Shown here: in pieces, positions 1 through 7,167 of the stretch | Layout of the letters: every line of letters starts with the position of its first letter | How positions within the stretch are numbered: position 1 is the first letter of the stretch | Source of the DNA: JAFDWI01 sp964544305 | GTDB taxonomy: Bacteria > Actinomycetota > Acidimicrobiia > Acidimicrobiales > Iamiaceae | Assembly (NCBI GenBank): GCA_964544305.1 | Contig: CAZJAZ010000016.1 | Span: forward strand, 1-49,095 | Direction of reading: 5' to 3' | DNA length: 49,095 bases | Made by a program: the position numbers and the translations under genes | Notes under the pieces: generated by a model | Seen by the model: the letters and a program-made list of their open reading frames with translations, nothing else | Database searches by the model: none | Told to the model about the DNA's origin: nothing

Positions 1-460
1 CAAGCATCTCGATCTGGTCGTCAAGGGTGGCATTGAGCACGTTGAGATCCCAAACGGGTGTTGCATTGGTGCGTTTGATCATCGCGGCCCAATCGTTCAT
101 CGTCACCGGGTGACGGTCGGCGCCTATTTTGGCGAACGGACTGGTCGGGTCGTTGATGAATGTGCCGGTACGCCAGTCAATCCATTGGGCGGCGGTGCCT
201 GTTGGGATTCGAATCAAACGAGCGGGGAACGAGGCGAGTTTGTCTTGGAGTTTGGGGTCAAGCAGCATGTCAATATTGGGATTGCGAATGATCGATGCGC
301 CGTTAAAACCAAAGAAGGCACCGGGGAGCGTGCGAGGCGAATTTCGTCGTTGCAGTTTGTGCCCTGACGTTGCGCCGGTCGTTGGGGTTGGCGTAACCCT
401 TGGGGCCGTACTGGCACATCCAGCCACGAAAAGGAGGGCGGCGAGTAGCAACGCACGCAT
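1..460 (-). CDS. Lipoprotein, glycoside-hydrolase-like N-terminus (partial)
   Basis: The reading frame opens at an ATG at 458-460 and runs off the left edge, so only about 153 residues are visible. Residues 1-15 form a lipoprotein signal peptide: Met-Arg, then a hydrophobic stretch rich in Leu and Ala, ending in the lipobox VAGC with Cys15 as the lipidation site. A Pro/Thr-rich linker follows. After it comes PGAFFGFNG and then RLIRIPTGTAAQWIDW, which resembles the N-terminal beta-strand region of TIM-barrel glycosidases (the RxPxG segment seen in families such as GH39, GH79 and arabinofuranosidases). This family assignment is an inference, because the catalytic residues lie outside the window. 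It sits downstream of, and in the same direction as, a GH30 gene, which fits an extracellular carbohydrate role. No clear Shine-Dalgarno sequence precedes the ATG. Confidence 0.7.
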   Translation of the reverse strand, partial: MRALLLAALLFVAGCASTAPRVTPTPTTGATSGHKLQRRNSPRTLPGAFFGFNGASIIRNPNIDMLLDPKLQDKLASFPARLIRIPTGTAAQWIDWRTGTFINDPTSPFAKIGADRHPVTMNDWAAMIKRTNATPVWDLNVLNATLDDQIEML

Positions 461-518
461 GGTTGATCACACGCGCGGTGGGCCGCTGCAGCTTTGAAGT
501 GACGACATGATTGCCGTG

Positions 519-1082
519 TTAATCGCTTCCGGGTAGGTGTTTGGCGATCATCCCAAAGACCTTCGAGCTTCCCGCGATGCGTTCGGTTAGGCGATCAAGC
601 TTGCCTTGGTGTGATTCGAGGGCCGCTTCGTAACTTTCGCCAAATTGACTGCGGATTTTGGCGAGCGCGGCTTGCTGTTGCGGGGTGGGCTGGGCATCAG
701 GCAAGTCGGCGGGCATGCGTTCAACTTCACCCGTGTCGAACCAAATGACTTGATCATCTGCACACACGTCAACGGGAATGAGGTCGGTTTCGGGAGTGTC
801 GCCCGCTTCGCCTTCGGCCACTTCGTCGTCATCAACCGGGGCGGTCACAGGAATCATTTGTTCACCACACATAGGGCACTGACGTGGCCCTGACGTGGTG
901 CGTTCGCCACGCCGGGCGAGCTGCCACAGGGTTTTGAGGTCGTCTTCTTGTGCGACCTCATACGCCTCGGTGAGAGTTGCTGCCAGGCCGTGCCCATCTG
1001 GGCAGACCCACGTGTTGAAATCACCTTCAGCGACTAAACGCAAGTCGGTCTGACAAATGGGGCACTTCGCGGTAGGCGTCAC
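519..1082 (-). CDS. TFIIB-type zinc-ribbon protein
   Basis: The protein has about 187 residues if started at GTG 1082; an in-frame TTG at 1124 would add 14 residues of low plausibility. It carries two cysteine pairs. The first is CPIC at the extreme N-terminus, with a partner CPDGH about 20 residues on. The second is CPMC, followed after an acidic insert by VDVCADDQVIWFDTGEVERM. That last segment matches the second half of the zf-TFIIB pattern (D-x-C-x2-C-x-G-x-W-x-D-x-G-E-L), although here the second Cys is not conserved (CADD). The C-terminal third is predicted helical and Gln/Ala-rich. Function is unknown; proteins of this fold are thought to bind nucleic acid or protein partners. It is co-directional with the cupin and GH30 genes and 62 bp downstream of the cupin. 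Confidence 0.7.
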   Translation of the reverse strand: MTPTAKCPICQTDLRLVAEGDFNTWVCPDGHGLAATLTEAYEVAQEDDLKTLWQLARRGERTTSGPRQCPMCGEQMIPVTAPVDDDEVAEGEAGDTPETDLIPVDVCADDQVIWFDTGEVERMPADLPDAQPTPQQQAALAKIRSQFGESYEAALESHQGKLDRLTERIAGSSKVFGMIAKHLPGSD

Positions 1083-1144
1083 AACATCGCTTATCGGCCA
1101 AATACGTTGGAATTCAAGCCGCAAGCATCACACGGCTGCACGTC

Positions 1145-1486
1145 TCAATCATGATGATCCGTCAGGCCAGTCGACTCACGACCGAGCGCAACCCGTGTTG
1201 TCTCAGGGCGCCGAAAAAACTCAACCGCAAACGTGGCGGGCCCATCAAGCACAACGTGATGGTGGCGCTGTGGCGGGATCACGATGCTGCCACCAGCGTT
1301 GATCACCTGTGGCTCGTCAGGGGCATCCTCAAAGACGAAGCCGACGGTCCCCGAATGCACGACGAGTCGACCCCAAACGTTGTCTGCAACCTGATGGGCA
1401 CGAAGTAAACCGGCAGGTACGGTGTCGTTGTCGAACGTGTTGGTGGTTCGCACGTAGACGACGTCACCTGGCAGTTGGTTAGACAT
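1145..1486 (-). CDS. DUF1971/YeaR-TehB-like cupin domain protein
   Basis: This is a 113-residue single-domain protein. I started it at ATG 1486, where homology to the DUF1971 family begins, rather than at the long upstream extension that would overlap the GH30 gene. The family pattern is visible: TxxFxxxTVPAGLLRAH, then VWGRLVVHSGTVGF and IPPQRHHHVVLDGPATFAVEFFR. The VWG and the final VEFF are typical of this cupin, found alone as E. coli YeaR and as the N-terminal part of TehB. YeaR is induced by nitrate or nitric oxide and its biochemical role is not settled. The run of three His is a possible metal site. The ATG lies 2 bp after the stop codon of the GH30 gene, so translation is probably coupled, even though the two products have no obvious shared function. 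Confidence 0.8.
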   Translation of the reverse strand: MSNQLPGDVVYVRTTNTFDNDTVPAGLLRAHQVADNVWGRLVVHSGTVGFVFEDAPDEPQVINAGGSIVIPPQRHHHVVLDGPATFAVEFFRRPETTRVALGRESTGLTDHHD

Positions 1487-1488
1487 CG

Positions 1489-3126
1489 TCAACCGGTATA
1501 GCGCGGGTTTGTCGGGATCGGTGTCGCCGCCTGGACTGGTGGAGCTGGGTACGGGGACTTTGGAAAATCGGGAACCGATGTGGTTGGCGCGCCAACTTGG
1601 GGCAGCGGAGATGATCCCGTACAAGTCACGGATGCGGGCGCCTGAATTGCGCTAAGCGCGGCACCATCGATCGACACGGAAAAACCGACCGATCCAAAAC
1701 GTACTGAGACGTTTCGTGCAGCACCCGGATTCCAAACGATCACTGATGGTCGCTTTGTTGGGCTACACACGCCAACCGCCTCAACGTCTTGCGGGCCTGC
1801 GTCGCCGGTGCTCGTGGTGAGGGCGCTTGATCCGCGTGGAGCAAACCGTGCAACGGTGGCGAGCACGTCAAAGTCCACTTCTGGTGTCCAAGTCTTTGCC
1901 GCTGGATCGACGGTGACCACACCGCGACACGTCCCACACCCGCCGGTGTGCGGTCCGCCCGCCGGATCGAGTGCGAGATTCCACAACAGCGATGCGGTGG
2001 CCCAGTGGCCGTAGTCTCGAATGATGCGCTTTGCCGAGTCGGCGAACGCGTTTGTTCGAGTGCCTTGCCAGGTTCCCCCCGAACACTCCGTTTCCCAAAT
2101 TTCCAGATTTGGCCACTGTGCGTGCAGGCCTTCGTTCGCGTCAACTTGGTCGCCGCCATAGCAATGCAGCGCAGTCCCGGCGACCGGATACTGGCCCGCT
2201 GTTGCTTGGAGAACATCGAGTGCGCCTTGTGGCGGTGCCGGGCCACCGCACGAGCCTGGCGACACGACAGAACACCAGTTGTGATCCCATACGAGCACCC
2301 GTGTTTCGAGACCGGCCGCCGCAAGTTTTGGTCCAAGAGCTTGCGTGACACGGATTTGTTGGTCAAGCGACATGAGCATTGATGGCGATGTCAACTGAAT
2401 TGCGGCAGGCTCGTTCTGGACGCTGATGCGTGACACGGTGATGCCCTCTGCCCGGTAGGCGGCAAGAAATTTGACAAGGTAGTCCGCATAGACCGACTCG
2501 TAGCGCTTCTCGAGTTGACCATACAAAATGTTGTCGGTGTCTTTCATCCACGCTGGGGCGCTCCAAGGCGCGGCGATGATCGTGACACGCGGGTTGATCG
2601 CGAGAATCTCGTTGAGCACCGGAATGATCTCAGTGCGGTCGTGGGCAATGGAGAATTTTGCCAGGCTGGGGTCGGGCGTGGTCGAATCATCAAGGCTGGT
2701 GAGTTGACGGGAAAAATCAGATGACCCGATCACGATTCGAACGACACTCAATCCACCCTTGTCGGGGTCGAACAGCTTGTGGAGAAGATGCGATCTGGTG
2801 CTGGCGTCAAGCCCGGCGATGAGATGAGCGGACGAGTCAGTCAGGGCAGCTCCTACACCTCGCAAGTACTGTCGGGGCGAACCGGTCACAACGGTGAAAT
2901 CGGCGGGATTATTCGCATCGAGCGGAGTAGCGACAACGTTCTGGGCACTGGTTCGCTCCGTGCCGTCGGCAGTTGACACAACGGCGTTCAGTTCGACGGG
3001 GCTTGCGAAAGGTGCTCCACCTGCGTTGTCAATTGGTGCAATGAAGCCAATTGGAACAACAGCAAGAGCGAGGACGACGAGTGCGAATGCGACACGTGCG
3101 CCGCCCCTCAATCGGCGTAGAGTCAC
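1489..3126 (-). CDS. Secreted glycoside hydrolase family 30 (glucosylceramidase-like)
   Basis: The frame is open from 3282, but I prefer GTG 3126. It is preceded by AAGG 12 bases away and puts a short Arg-rich n-region directly before the hydrophobic signal or anchor segment (about residues 9-30). This gives 545 residues. The GH30 TIM barrel shows the expected landmarks: GVGAALTDSSAHLI near the start, LSVVRIVIGSSDFS, AAPWSAPAWMK, the acid/base motif VQNEP (Glu239) and the nucleophile motif TECSGG (Glu347), followed by SLLWNLALD. A beta-sandwich domain follows. The C-terminus is a Pro/Thr-rich tail of about 40 residues that may cross the cell wall. GH30 enzymes cleave beta-glucosides, glucosylceramide or xylan with retention; the substrate here cannot be read from sequence. 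Two bases separate it from the downstream cupin gene. Confidence 0.88.
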   Translation of the reverse strand: MTLRRLRGGARVAFALVVLALAVVPIGFIAPIDNAGGAPFASPVELNAVVSTADGTERTSAQNVVATPLDANNPADFTVVTGSPRQYLRGVGAALTDSSAHLIAGLDASTRSHLLHKLFDPDKGGLSVVRIVIGSSDFSRQLTSLDDSTTPDPSLAKFSIAHDRTEIIPVLNEILAINPRVTIIAAPWSAPAWMKDTDNILYGQLEKRYESVYADYLVKFLAAYRAEGITVSRISVQNEPAAIQLTSPSMLMSLDQQIRVTQALGPKLAAAGLETRVLVWDHNWCSVVSPGSCGGPAPPQGALDVLQATAGQYPVAGTALHCYGGDQVDANEGLHAQWPNLEIWETECSGGTWQGTRTNAFADSAKRIIRDYGHWATASLLWNLALDPAGGPHTGGCGTCRGVVTVDPAAKTWTPEVDFDVLATVARFAPRGSSALTTSTGDAGPQDVEAVGVCSPTKRPSVIVWNPGAARNVSVRFGSVGFSVSIDGAALSAIQAPASVTCTGSSPLPQVGAPTTSVPDFPKSPYPAPPVQAATPIPTNPRYTG

Positions 3127-3328
3127 CGTGTCAGATCGACCTTGAACCGGTGAATGAATGGCAAGGTTTCGACCCACAGTCTGCCAGGTTACCGCGGCGT
3201 GGACGCTGATTATCGGGAACGACTGACGCATATTGACAATGCGACAAGTCGTGCGACAACGGTGCGTTGGAGTCGGGCGCATTAGGACGCATCAAATGCC
3301 GTGCGAATGAGTGAGGGCAAAACGCACG

Positions 3329-3361
3329 ATGGCCGCCCACTTGACGTGGACGGCCACCATC
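3329..3361 (-). terminator. Rho-independent-like terminator of the PqqD/Tat gene
   Basis: Twenty bases past the stop codon at 3380, the minus strand can fold GGCCGTCCAC (3355-3346) against GTGGGCGGCC (3340-3331) around a 5-base loop with one mismatch. The stem can be extended by GATGG/CCATC with a small bulge. On the minus strand it is followed by GTGCGTTTTGCC, a short U-run. It separates the upstream gene (3380-4150) from the GH30 unit. Confidence 0.6.
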
Positions 3362-3379
3362 ACGATATTTGACCGTTGG

Positions 3380-4150
3380 TCAGGGAACGTTTCCGCCCCA
3401 CGACGGCTGCGTGGTGAAGAGTGCAACCTGAATCGGCAAAGTAACATTCGCTGTGCCGCCTGCGGTGACGACAACCTGCTGGTATTCGTTCTGCTTGGTC
3501 AACCAAACCGGGGGGCTCGCGGTGTGAGCGAGGTTCCACTCAACCCAGTAGGGGTTTCCGAGATAACGGAAACCGGCGTCGCCGAGCCCTTGGAAGGGCT
3601 GTTGAATGTCAACATAGTAGGTGCCAGGGGTGACCCCAGAGAACGTGTATTCGACGTACGTCTGGTTTGCAGGCAAGAACGTTCCCGTTGACGCGATCAG
3701 CGTCGATGTGCGGTCCGCGGCCGAGTACATGCCGACGGTCTCAGTGCCGGTGGCGGGCAGTCGGATTGGAGACTGAGCCGTCATTGTGGTGCCGTCCATC
3801 ATGTTCAGGTGCACGACGACCGAACCGGTGGTCGGGCCACCAGGGGTGGACGAGGCGGCAGCAACACTGGGCAAGGCAACCATGGCAATGGATGCGGCAG
3901 CGGCGACACCGCCAACTTGGATGATGCGGCGACGTGACCAAGTGTTCGTGTCGACAATGCCAGCTTCAATGAGACCAGCCATTGCGGTCTCGAGATGCGC
4001 AGGGACGATATCGGCACCGTGTTGTGCGAGTGCAAAGGCTTCGGCTTGATCGCCTTGTAAATGCATGACGTGTGTGGCGCCACTCGGCAGCACCATGAAT
4101 CCGTTATCAAGTTCCTCGACGGTGAGGTCGTGGCGAACGGTGAATCCCAT
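3380..4150 (-). CDS. PqqD-like domain + internal Tat signal + secreted beta-rich domain
   Basis: The chosen start is ATG 4150, which has AGAGGGG about 9 bases upstream; this gives 256 residues. Residues 1-67 look like a small PqqD-like winged-helix domain: HDLTVEELDNGFMVLP, then a beta-turn with HVMHLQGDQAEAFAL, then helices ending LETAMAGLIEAGIVD. Residues 72-78 are SRRRIIQ, a twin-arginine motif, followed by a hydrophobic Ala/Val segment to about residue 97 and a cleavage-like LPSVAAASS. From residue 104 on the chain is Thr/Val/Gly-rich and beta-like, has no Cys and is presumably exported. A Tat signal buried 70 residues into the chain is unusual: the N-terminal domain would stay in the cytoplasm or be cut off with the signal. 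Function is unknown. The gene has its own promoter and terminator, so it is probably monocistronic. Confidence 0.8.
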   Translation of the reverse strand: MGFTVRHDLTVEELDNGFMVLPSGATHVMHLQGDQAEAFALAQHGADIVPAHLETAMAGLIEAGIVDTNTWSRRRIIQVGGVAAAASIAMVALPSVAAASSTPGGPTTGSVVVHLNMMDGTTMTAQSPIRLPATGTETVGMYSAADRTSTLIASTGTFLPANQTYVEYTFSGVTPGTYYVDIQQPFQGLGDAGFRYLGNPYWVEWNLAHTASPPVWLTKQNEYQQVVVTAGGTANVTLPIQVALFTTQPSWGGNVP

Positions 4151-4187
4151 GTTGTATTTCCCCTCTGGTTGGTGGACGAAGCTGGAC

Positions 4188-4214
4188 CGGTCAATGACCG
4201 AGCACGGCTCGTGC
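4188..4214. promoter_or_regulatory. Two dyads at the transcription start of the PqqD/Tat gene
   Basis: Two adjacent inverted repeats are visible. CGGTCA-A-TGACCG occupies 4188-4200 and GCACG-GCT-CGTGC occupies 4202-4214. With the promoter placed at 4219-4247, transcription would begin near 4212, so the second dyad covers the start site and the first lies at about +12 to +24. They could be operators for a repressor or a 5' UTR structure. No binding protein is identified. Confidence 0.4.
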
Positions 4215-4218
4215 AGCA

Positions 4219-4247
4219 ATCATAACAGATGAATACGATCATGTCTA
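4219..4247 (-). promoter_or_regulatory. Extended -10 promoter for the PqqD/Tat gene
   Basis: Read on the minus strand, TAGACA (4247-4242, five of six matches to TTGACA) is followed by a 17-base spacer and TATGAT (4224-4219, five of six matches to TATAAT). The -10 hexamer is preceded by TGT, giving an extended -10. Predicted transcription starts near 4212, leaving a 5' UTR of about 60 bases before ATG 4150. This is the best sigma-70-like promoter I found in the window. Confidence 0.6.
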
Positions 4248-4414
4248 TGAGTATTTGCTCATCTTTCACATTGGGGCTCCATATGAAGTTCGACGGGGCA
4301 ATGGAGGAGCTCAGGTGATCTTCGGTAACCCGGAAGAGAAGGTGACCAGATTCACGGCGCCAATATTCAGCGAAAATCCCACGATTCACCCGATCAACGC
4401 GAAAGACTGCTCCG

Positions 4415-5308
4415 GTGAGCAATCCAGACACCATTTCGTTGCACGGTCACAATCTCGCCTATCGCAAAGCGGGCGGTGGGCCCGACACGATCCTGCTCAT
4501 TCACGGCATGGCCGGCAGCTCAGACACGTGGCGCCACGTCATGCCGGCACTCGCGAAAACCCATACCGTGATTGCACCCGACCTACCCGGTCACGGGCGA
4601 TCCGACAAACCCGCCGGTGATTACTCACTGGGAGCCGCAGCAAACACCCTGCGCGACGTGCTCATCGGTCTCGATGCCGGCCCGGTCACCGTGGTTGGCC
4701 AATCGCTCGGTGGAGGCGTTGCAATGCAACTCGCCTACCAACATCCCGAACTGTGTGAACGCCTCGTCTTGATCTCATCGGGAGGCCTCGGGCGCGAAGT
4801 TAGTCTCATGTTGCGCATGTTGTCTGCCCCGGGGGCCGAATTGGTGCTCAGCGTGGCCGTGCCAACATTTGTGCGTGATGCTGGCGACAGTGTGCGCCGC
4901 TGGCTTGGCGACCGTGGCATCCGAGCCAACCGAATCGACGAAATGTGGCGCGCGTATGCATCACTCGGTGATAGCGAAACACGCGCTGCGTTCTTGCGGA
5001 CGCTTCGCTCTGTCGTTGACCCGGGTGGTCAAGCCATCAACGCCCAAGACCGGCTCTATCTCGCCCAAGCCATGCCCACCTTGGTCATCTGGGGAGACAA
5101 CGACCACATCATCCCTGTAAGCCACGCGCAGCACGCACAAACCACCATGCCCGGTGCCCGCGTCGAAATCCTGCCCGGAGTCGGACACTTCCCCCAGGTC
5201 GAAGAACCCGCCAAAGTCACCGAACTGCTCACCGAGTTCATCGCCGAGACCCACGCCGCACACGTCAATGCTGCAATGTTCCGCGAACAGCTCCTCCATA
5301 GTGCCTGA
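4415..5308 (+). CDS. Alpha/beta hydrolase
   Basis: The protein has 297 residues and starts at GTG 4415. It is a canonical alpha/beta-hydrolase fold: LLIHGMAGSS (oxyanion region, residues 28-36), APDLPGHGRSDKP (54-66), nucleophile elbow VVGQSLGGG with Ser97, acid motif WGDNDHIIP with Asp230 (or Asp228), and catalytic His258 in GVGHFP. The cap region, about residues 125-200, is helical and Arg-rich. There is no signal peptide, so it is probably cytoplasmic. The substrate cannot be told from sequence; esterase, epoxide hydrolase, haloperoxidase-like and C-C hydrolase members all share these motifs. Ser as nucleophile argues against a haloalkane dehalogenase or epoxide hydrolase, which use Asp. 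A small membrane-protein gene follows 19 bp later. The 264-bp gap before it holds the divergent promoter described separately. Confidence 0.85.
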   Translation: MSNPDTISLHGHNLAYRKAGGGPDTILLIHGMAGSSDTWRHVMPALAKTHTVIAPDLPGHGRSDKPAGDYSLGAAANTLRDVLIGLDAGPVTVVGQSLGGGVAMQLAYQHPELCERLVLISSGGLGREVSLMLRMLSAPGAELVLSVAVPTFVRDAGDSVRRWLGDRGIRANRIDEMWRAYASLGDSETRAAFLRTLRSVVDPGGQAINAQDRLYLAQAMPTLVIWGDNDHIIPVSHAQHAQTTMPGARVEILPGVGHFPQVEEPAKVTELLTEFIAETHAAHVNAAMFREQLLHSA

Positions 5309-5327
5309 CCAGGCAAACTAGTAGCCG

Positions 5328-5615
5328 ATGGCAACAAACCGCACCGGCGCGTCAATTCGCCGAGTCACCCAAGCAGCAGAGCGCAAAGCCGCCGCCAAAC
5401 AAGAGCTCATCCATGCCCCAAACTGGCGTACCCCGATCATCATCGATGTCGTGCTCGGCATGATCGTCGCCATAATCGGCGCGATCCTTGCCATTGTCTG
5501 GTCGCCACTTCCCGGCGGCGCAATTGGTGCGGCCGGAGCAACCTATGTGGTCATGGCCTACAAGCGCTTCAAGGACTGGTCGCAGCAGCGTCGCGCTGCG
5601 CAAGATACCGATTGA
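5328..5615 (+). CDS. Small two-helix membrane protein
   Basis: This 95-residue protein is of unknown function. The N-terminal 33 residues are basic and Ala-rich. Two hydrophobic segments follow: about residues 36-57 (IIIDVVLGMIVAIIGAILAI) and about 62-77 (GGAIGAAGATYVVMA), separated by a Pro/Gly turn. A short basic tail, YKRFKDWSQQRR, suggests an N-in/C-in hairpin. I recognise no family. Its last 47 bases overlap the 3' end of the convergent pgi gene, so both stop codons lie inside the other reading frame. No strong ribosome site precedes the ATG; it may be translated as the second gene of the hydrolase transcript. Confidence 0.65.
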   Translation: MATNRTGASIRRVTQAAERKAAAKQELIHAPNWRTPIIIDVVLGMIVAIIGAILAIVWSPLPGGAIGAAGATYVVMAYKRFKDWSQQRRAAQDTD

Positions 5616-7167
5616 TCAACCTTCTCGTCGACGAATCATGATCGCCAACCTCACCCGAATCAAATTCGGAAATGATGGTGACGGCCAGCTTCTTGCCGAG
5701 CTCCACGCCCCACTGATCGAACGAGTCAATACCCCAAATCGTGCCCTGCACAAACACTTTGTGCTCGTAAAGCGCAATCAGCGCGCCAAGCGCGAACGGC
5801 GAGAGTTCGTCTGCCATCAGGATTGACGTTGGCCGATTCCCTTCACAGACCCGGTGAGGATCGTCGGATTCTTGGCCAAATGCCAATGCCTCGGCCTGGG
5901 CGATCATGTTTGCAATGAGCACGTCGTGATGCGTCCCTAGCTGATTGCGCGAGCGGACAAAGCCAATGAGGTCACATGGAACAAGCCGCGTGCCTTGATG
6001 AATGAGCTGATAGAACGCGTGCTGTCCGTTCGTGCCCGGCTCTCCCCACACAATTGGTCCCGTTGTGGTCCCAACTGGGGTTCCATCTGCTCGAACATGC
6101 TTACCATTCGACTCCATGTCGAGTTGTTGCAAATAGGCGGGAAAACGCTTCAAATACAACTCGTAGGGGAGTACCGCGTGGGACTGCGCATCATGAAAGT
6201 TCGCGTACCAGATACCAAGCAGCCCGAGAATCACCGGGAGATTCTCTTCAAGCGGGGTCGAGCGAAAGTGTTCATCCATGGCATGAAATCCCGCCAGAAA
6301 TTGTGCGAAGCCTTCGTGGCCGATCGCGATCATGAGGCAGAGGCCGATTGCGCTATCGACCGAATACCGTCCACCCACCCAATCCCAAAAACCAAACATG
6401 TTGTCGGTATCGATGCCGAAATCTGCCACACGCTGTGCATTGGTTGACACCGCGACAAAATGCTTTGCAACCGCAGCCGTATCGCCACCGTATGCGCGCA
6501 ATATCCATTCCCTTGCAGTCGTTGCGTTGGTCAACGTTTCGAGCGTCCCAAAAGTCTTGGAAGCCACGACGAACAACGTTCTGTGCGGATCAAGATCCCG
6601 TGTCGCCTCCACAAAATCGGTGCCATCAATGTTCGACACAAAGCGAAAAGTGATTGAACGATCTGAATACGAACGCAGTGCCTCATAGGCCATGACTGGG
6701 CCAAGATCTGAACCGCCAATGCCAATATTGACGACCGCATTGATCGGCTCGCCATTATGACCTCGCCAGGTGCCTGATCGAATCGACTCAGAAAACGTTC
6801 CCATGCGATCAAGGACCTCGTGCACTTGGGCAACGACGTCAACCCCGTCAACCACAAGCGACTCTTCGCGAGGTAAACGCAACGCCGTGTGTAATACCGC
6901 ACGATCCTCCGACACGTTGATGTGCTCACCCGCAAACATTGCGTCACGACGAGCTTCGACCCCGGCCGCACGTGCCAAGTCAAGCAACAAACCCAGCGTT
7001 TCGTCGTCAACTCGATGTTTGGAGTAGTCGAGCTCCCATCCCGCGCCAGATGCCACGAAGGCCCCGCCGCGGTGCACGTCCGCGTCAAAAAGGTCAGCGA
7101 TCGTTCGAGTTGACGTGGCCCGTGCATGGTCGATAAGCGTCGCCCAAATCGGTGTGTCAGTGATCAT
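5569..7167 (-). CDS. pgi: Glucose-6-phosphate isomerase
   Basis: The enzyme interconverts glucose-6-phosphate and fructose-6-phosphate in the cytoplasm. At 532 residues it has the usual length for the long bacterial form. Both family signatures are present: WDWVGGRYSVDSAIG in the middle of the protein and FDQWGVELGKKLA near the C-terminus. The phosphate-binding strand NIGIGGSDLGP, the SKTFGTLET segment and the catalytic Glu in LDMESNGK are also visible. The ATG overlaps the zwf stop by 4 bp, making it the last gene of the gnd-zwf-pgi operon. The C-terminal tail RYLAQRDAAATSP runs into the 3' end of the convergent small membrane-protein gene by 47 bp. Together the three enzymes could cycle fructose-6-phosphate back into the oxidative pentose phosphate route for NADPH. 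Confidence 0.97.
   Translation of the reverse strand: MITDTPIWATLIDHARATSTRTIADLFDADVHRGGAFVASGAGWELDYSKHRVDDETLGLLLDLARAAGVEARRDAMFAGEHINVSEDRAVLHTALRLPREESLVVDGVDVVAQVHEVLDRMGTFSESIRSGTWRGHNGEPINAVVNIGIGGSDLGPVMAYEALRSYSDRSITFRFVSNIDGTDFVEATRDLDPHRTLFVVASKTFGTLETLTNATTAREWILRAYGGDTAAVAKHFVAVSTNAQRVADFGIDTDNMFGFWDWVGGRYSVDSAIGLCLMIAIGHEGFAQFLAGFHAMDEHFRSTPLEENLPVILGLLGIWYANFHDAQSHAVLPYELYLKRFPAYLQQLDMESNGKHVRADGTPVGTTTGPIVWGEPGTNGQHAFYQLIHQGTRLVPCDLIGFVRSRNQLGTHHDVLIANMIAQAEALAFGQESDDPHRVCEGNRPTSILMADELSPFALGALIALYEHKVFVQGTIWGIDSFDQWGVELGKKLAVTIISEFDSGEVGDHDSSTRRLINRYLAQRDAAATSP

Noticed and set aside
1740..2366. 208-residue minus-strand frame overlapping the GH30 gene in another frame
   Set aside because: The GH30 frame has both catalytic motifs; the other frame is Arg/Ser-rich with no domain.
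4320..4414. Possible plus-strand promoter GTGACC-16-TATTCA before the alpha/beta hydrolase
   Set aside because: Only four of six matches in the -35 and weak -10; not distinguishable from background.
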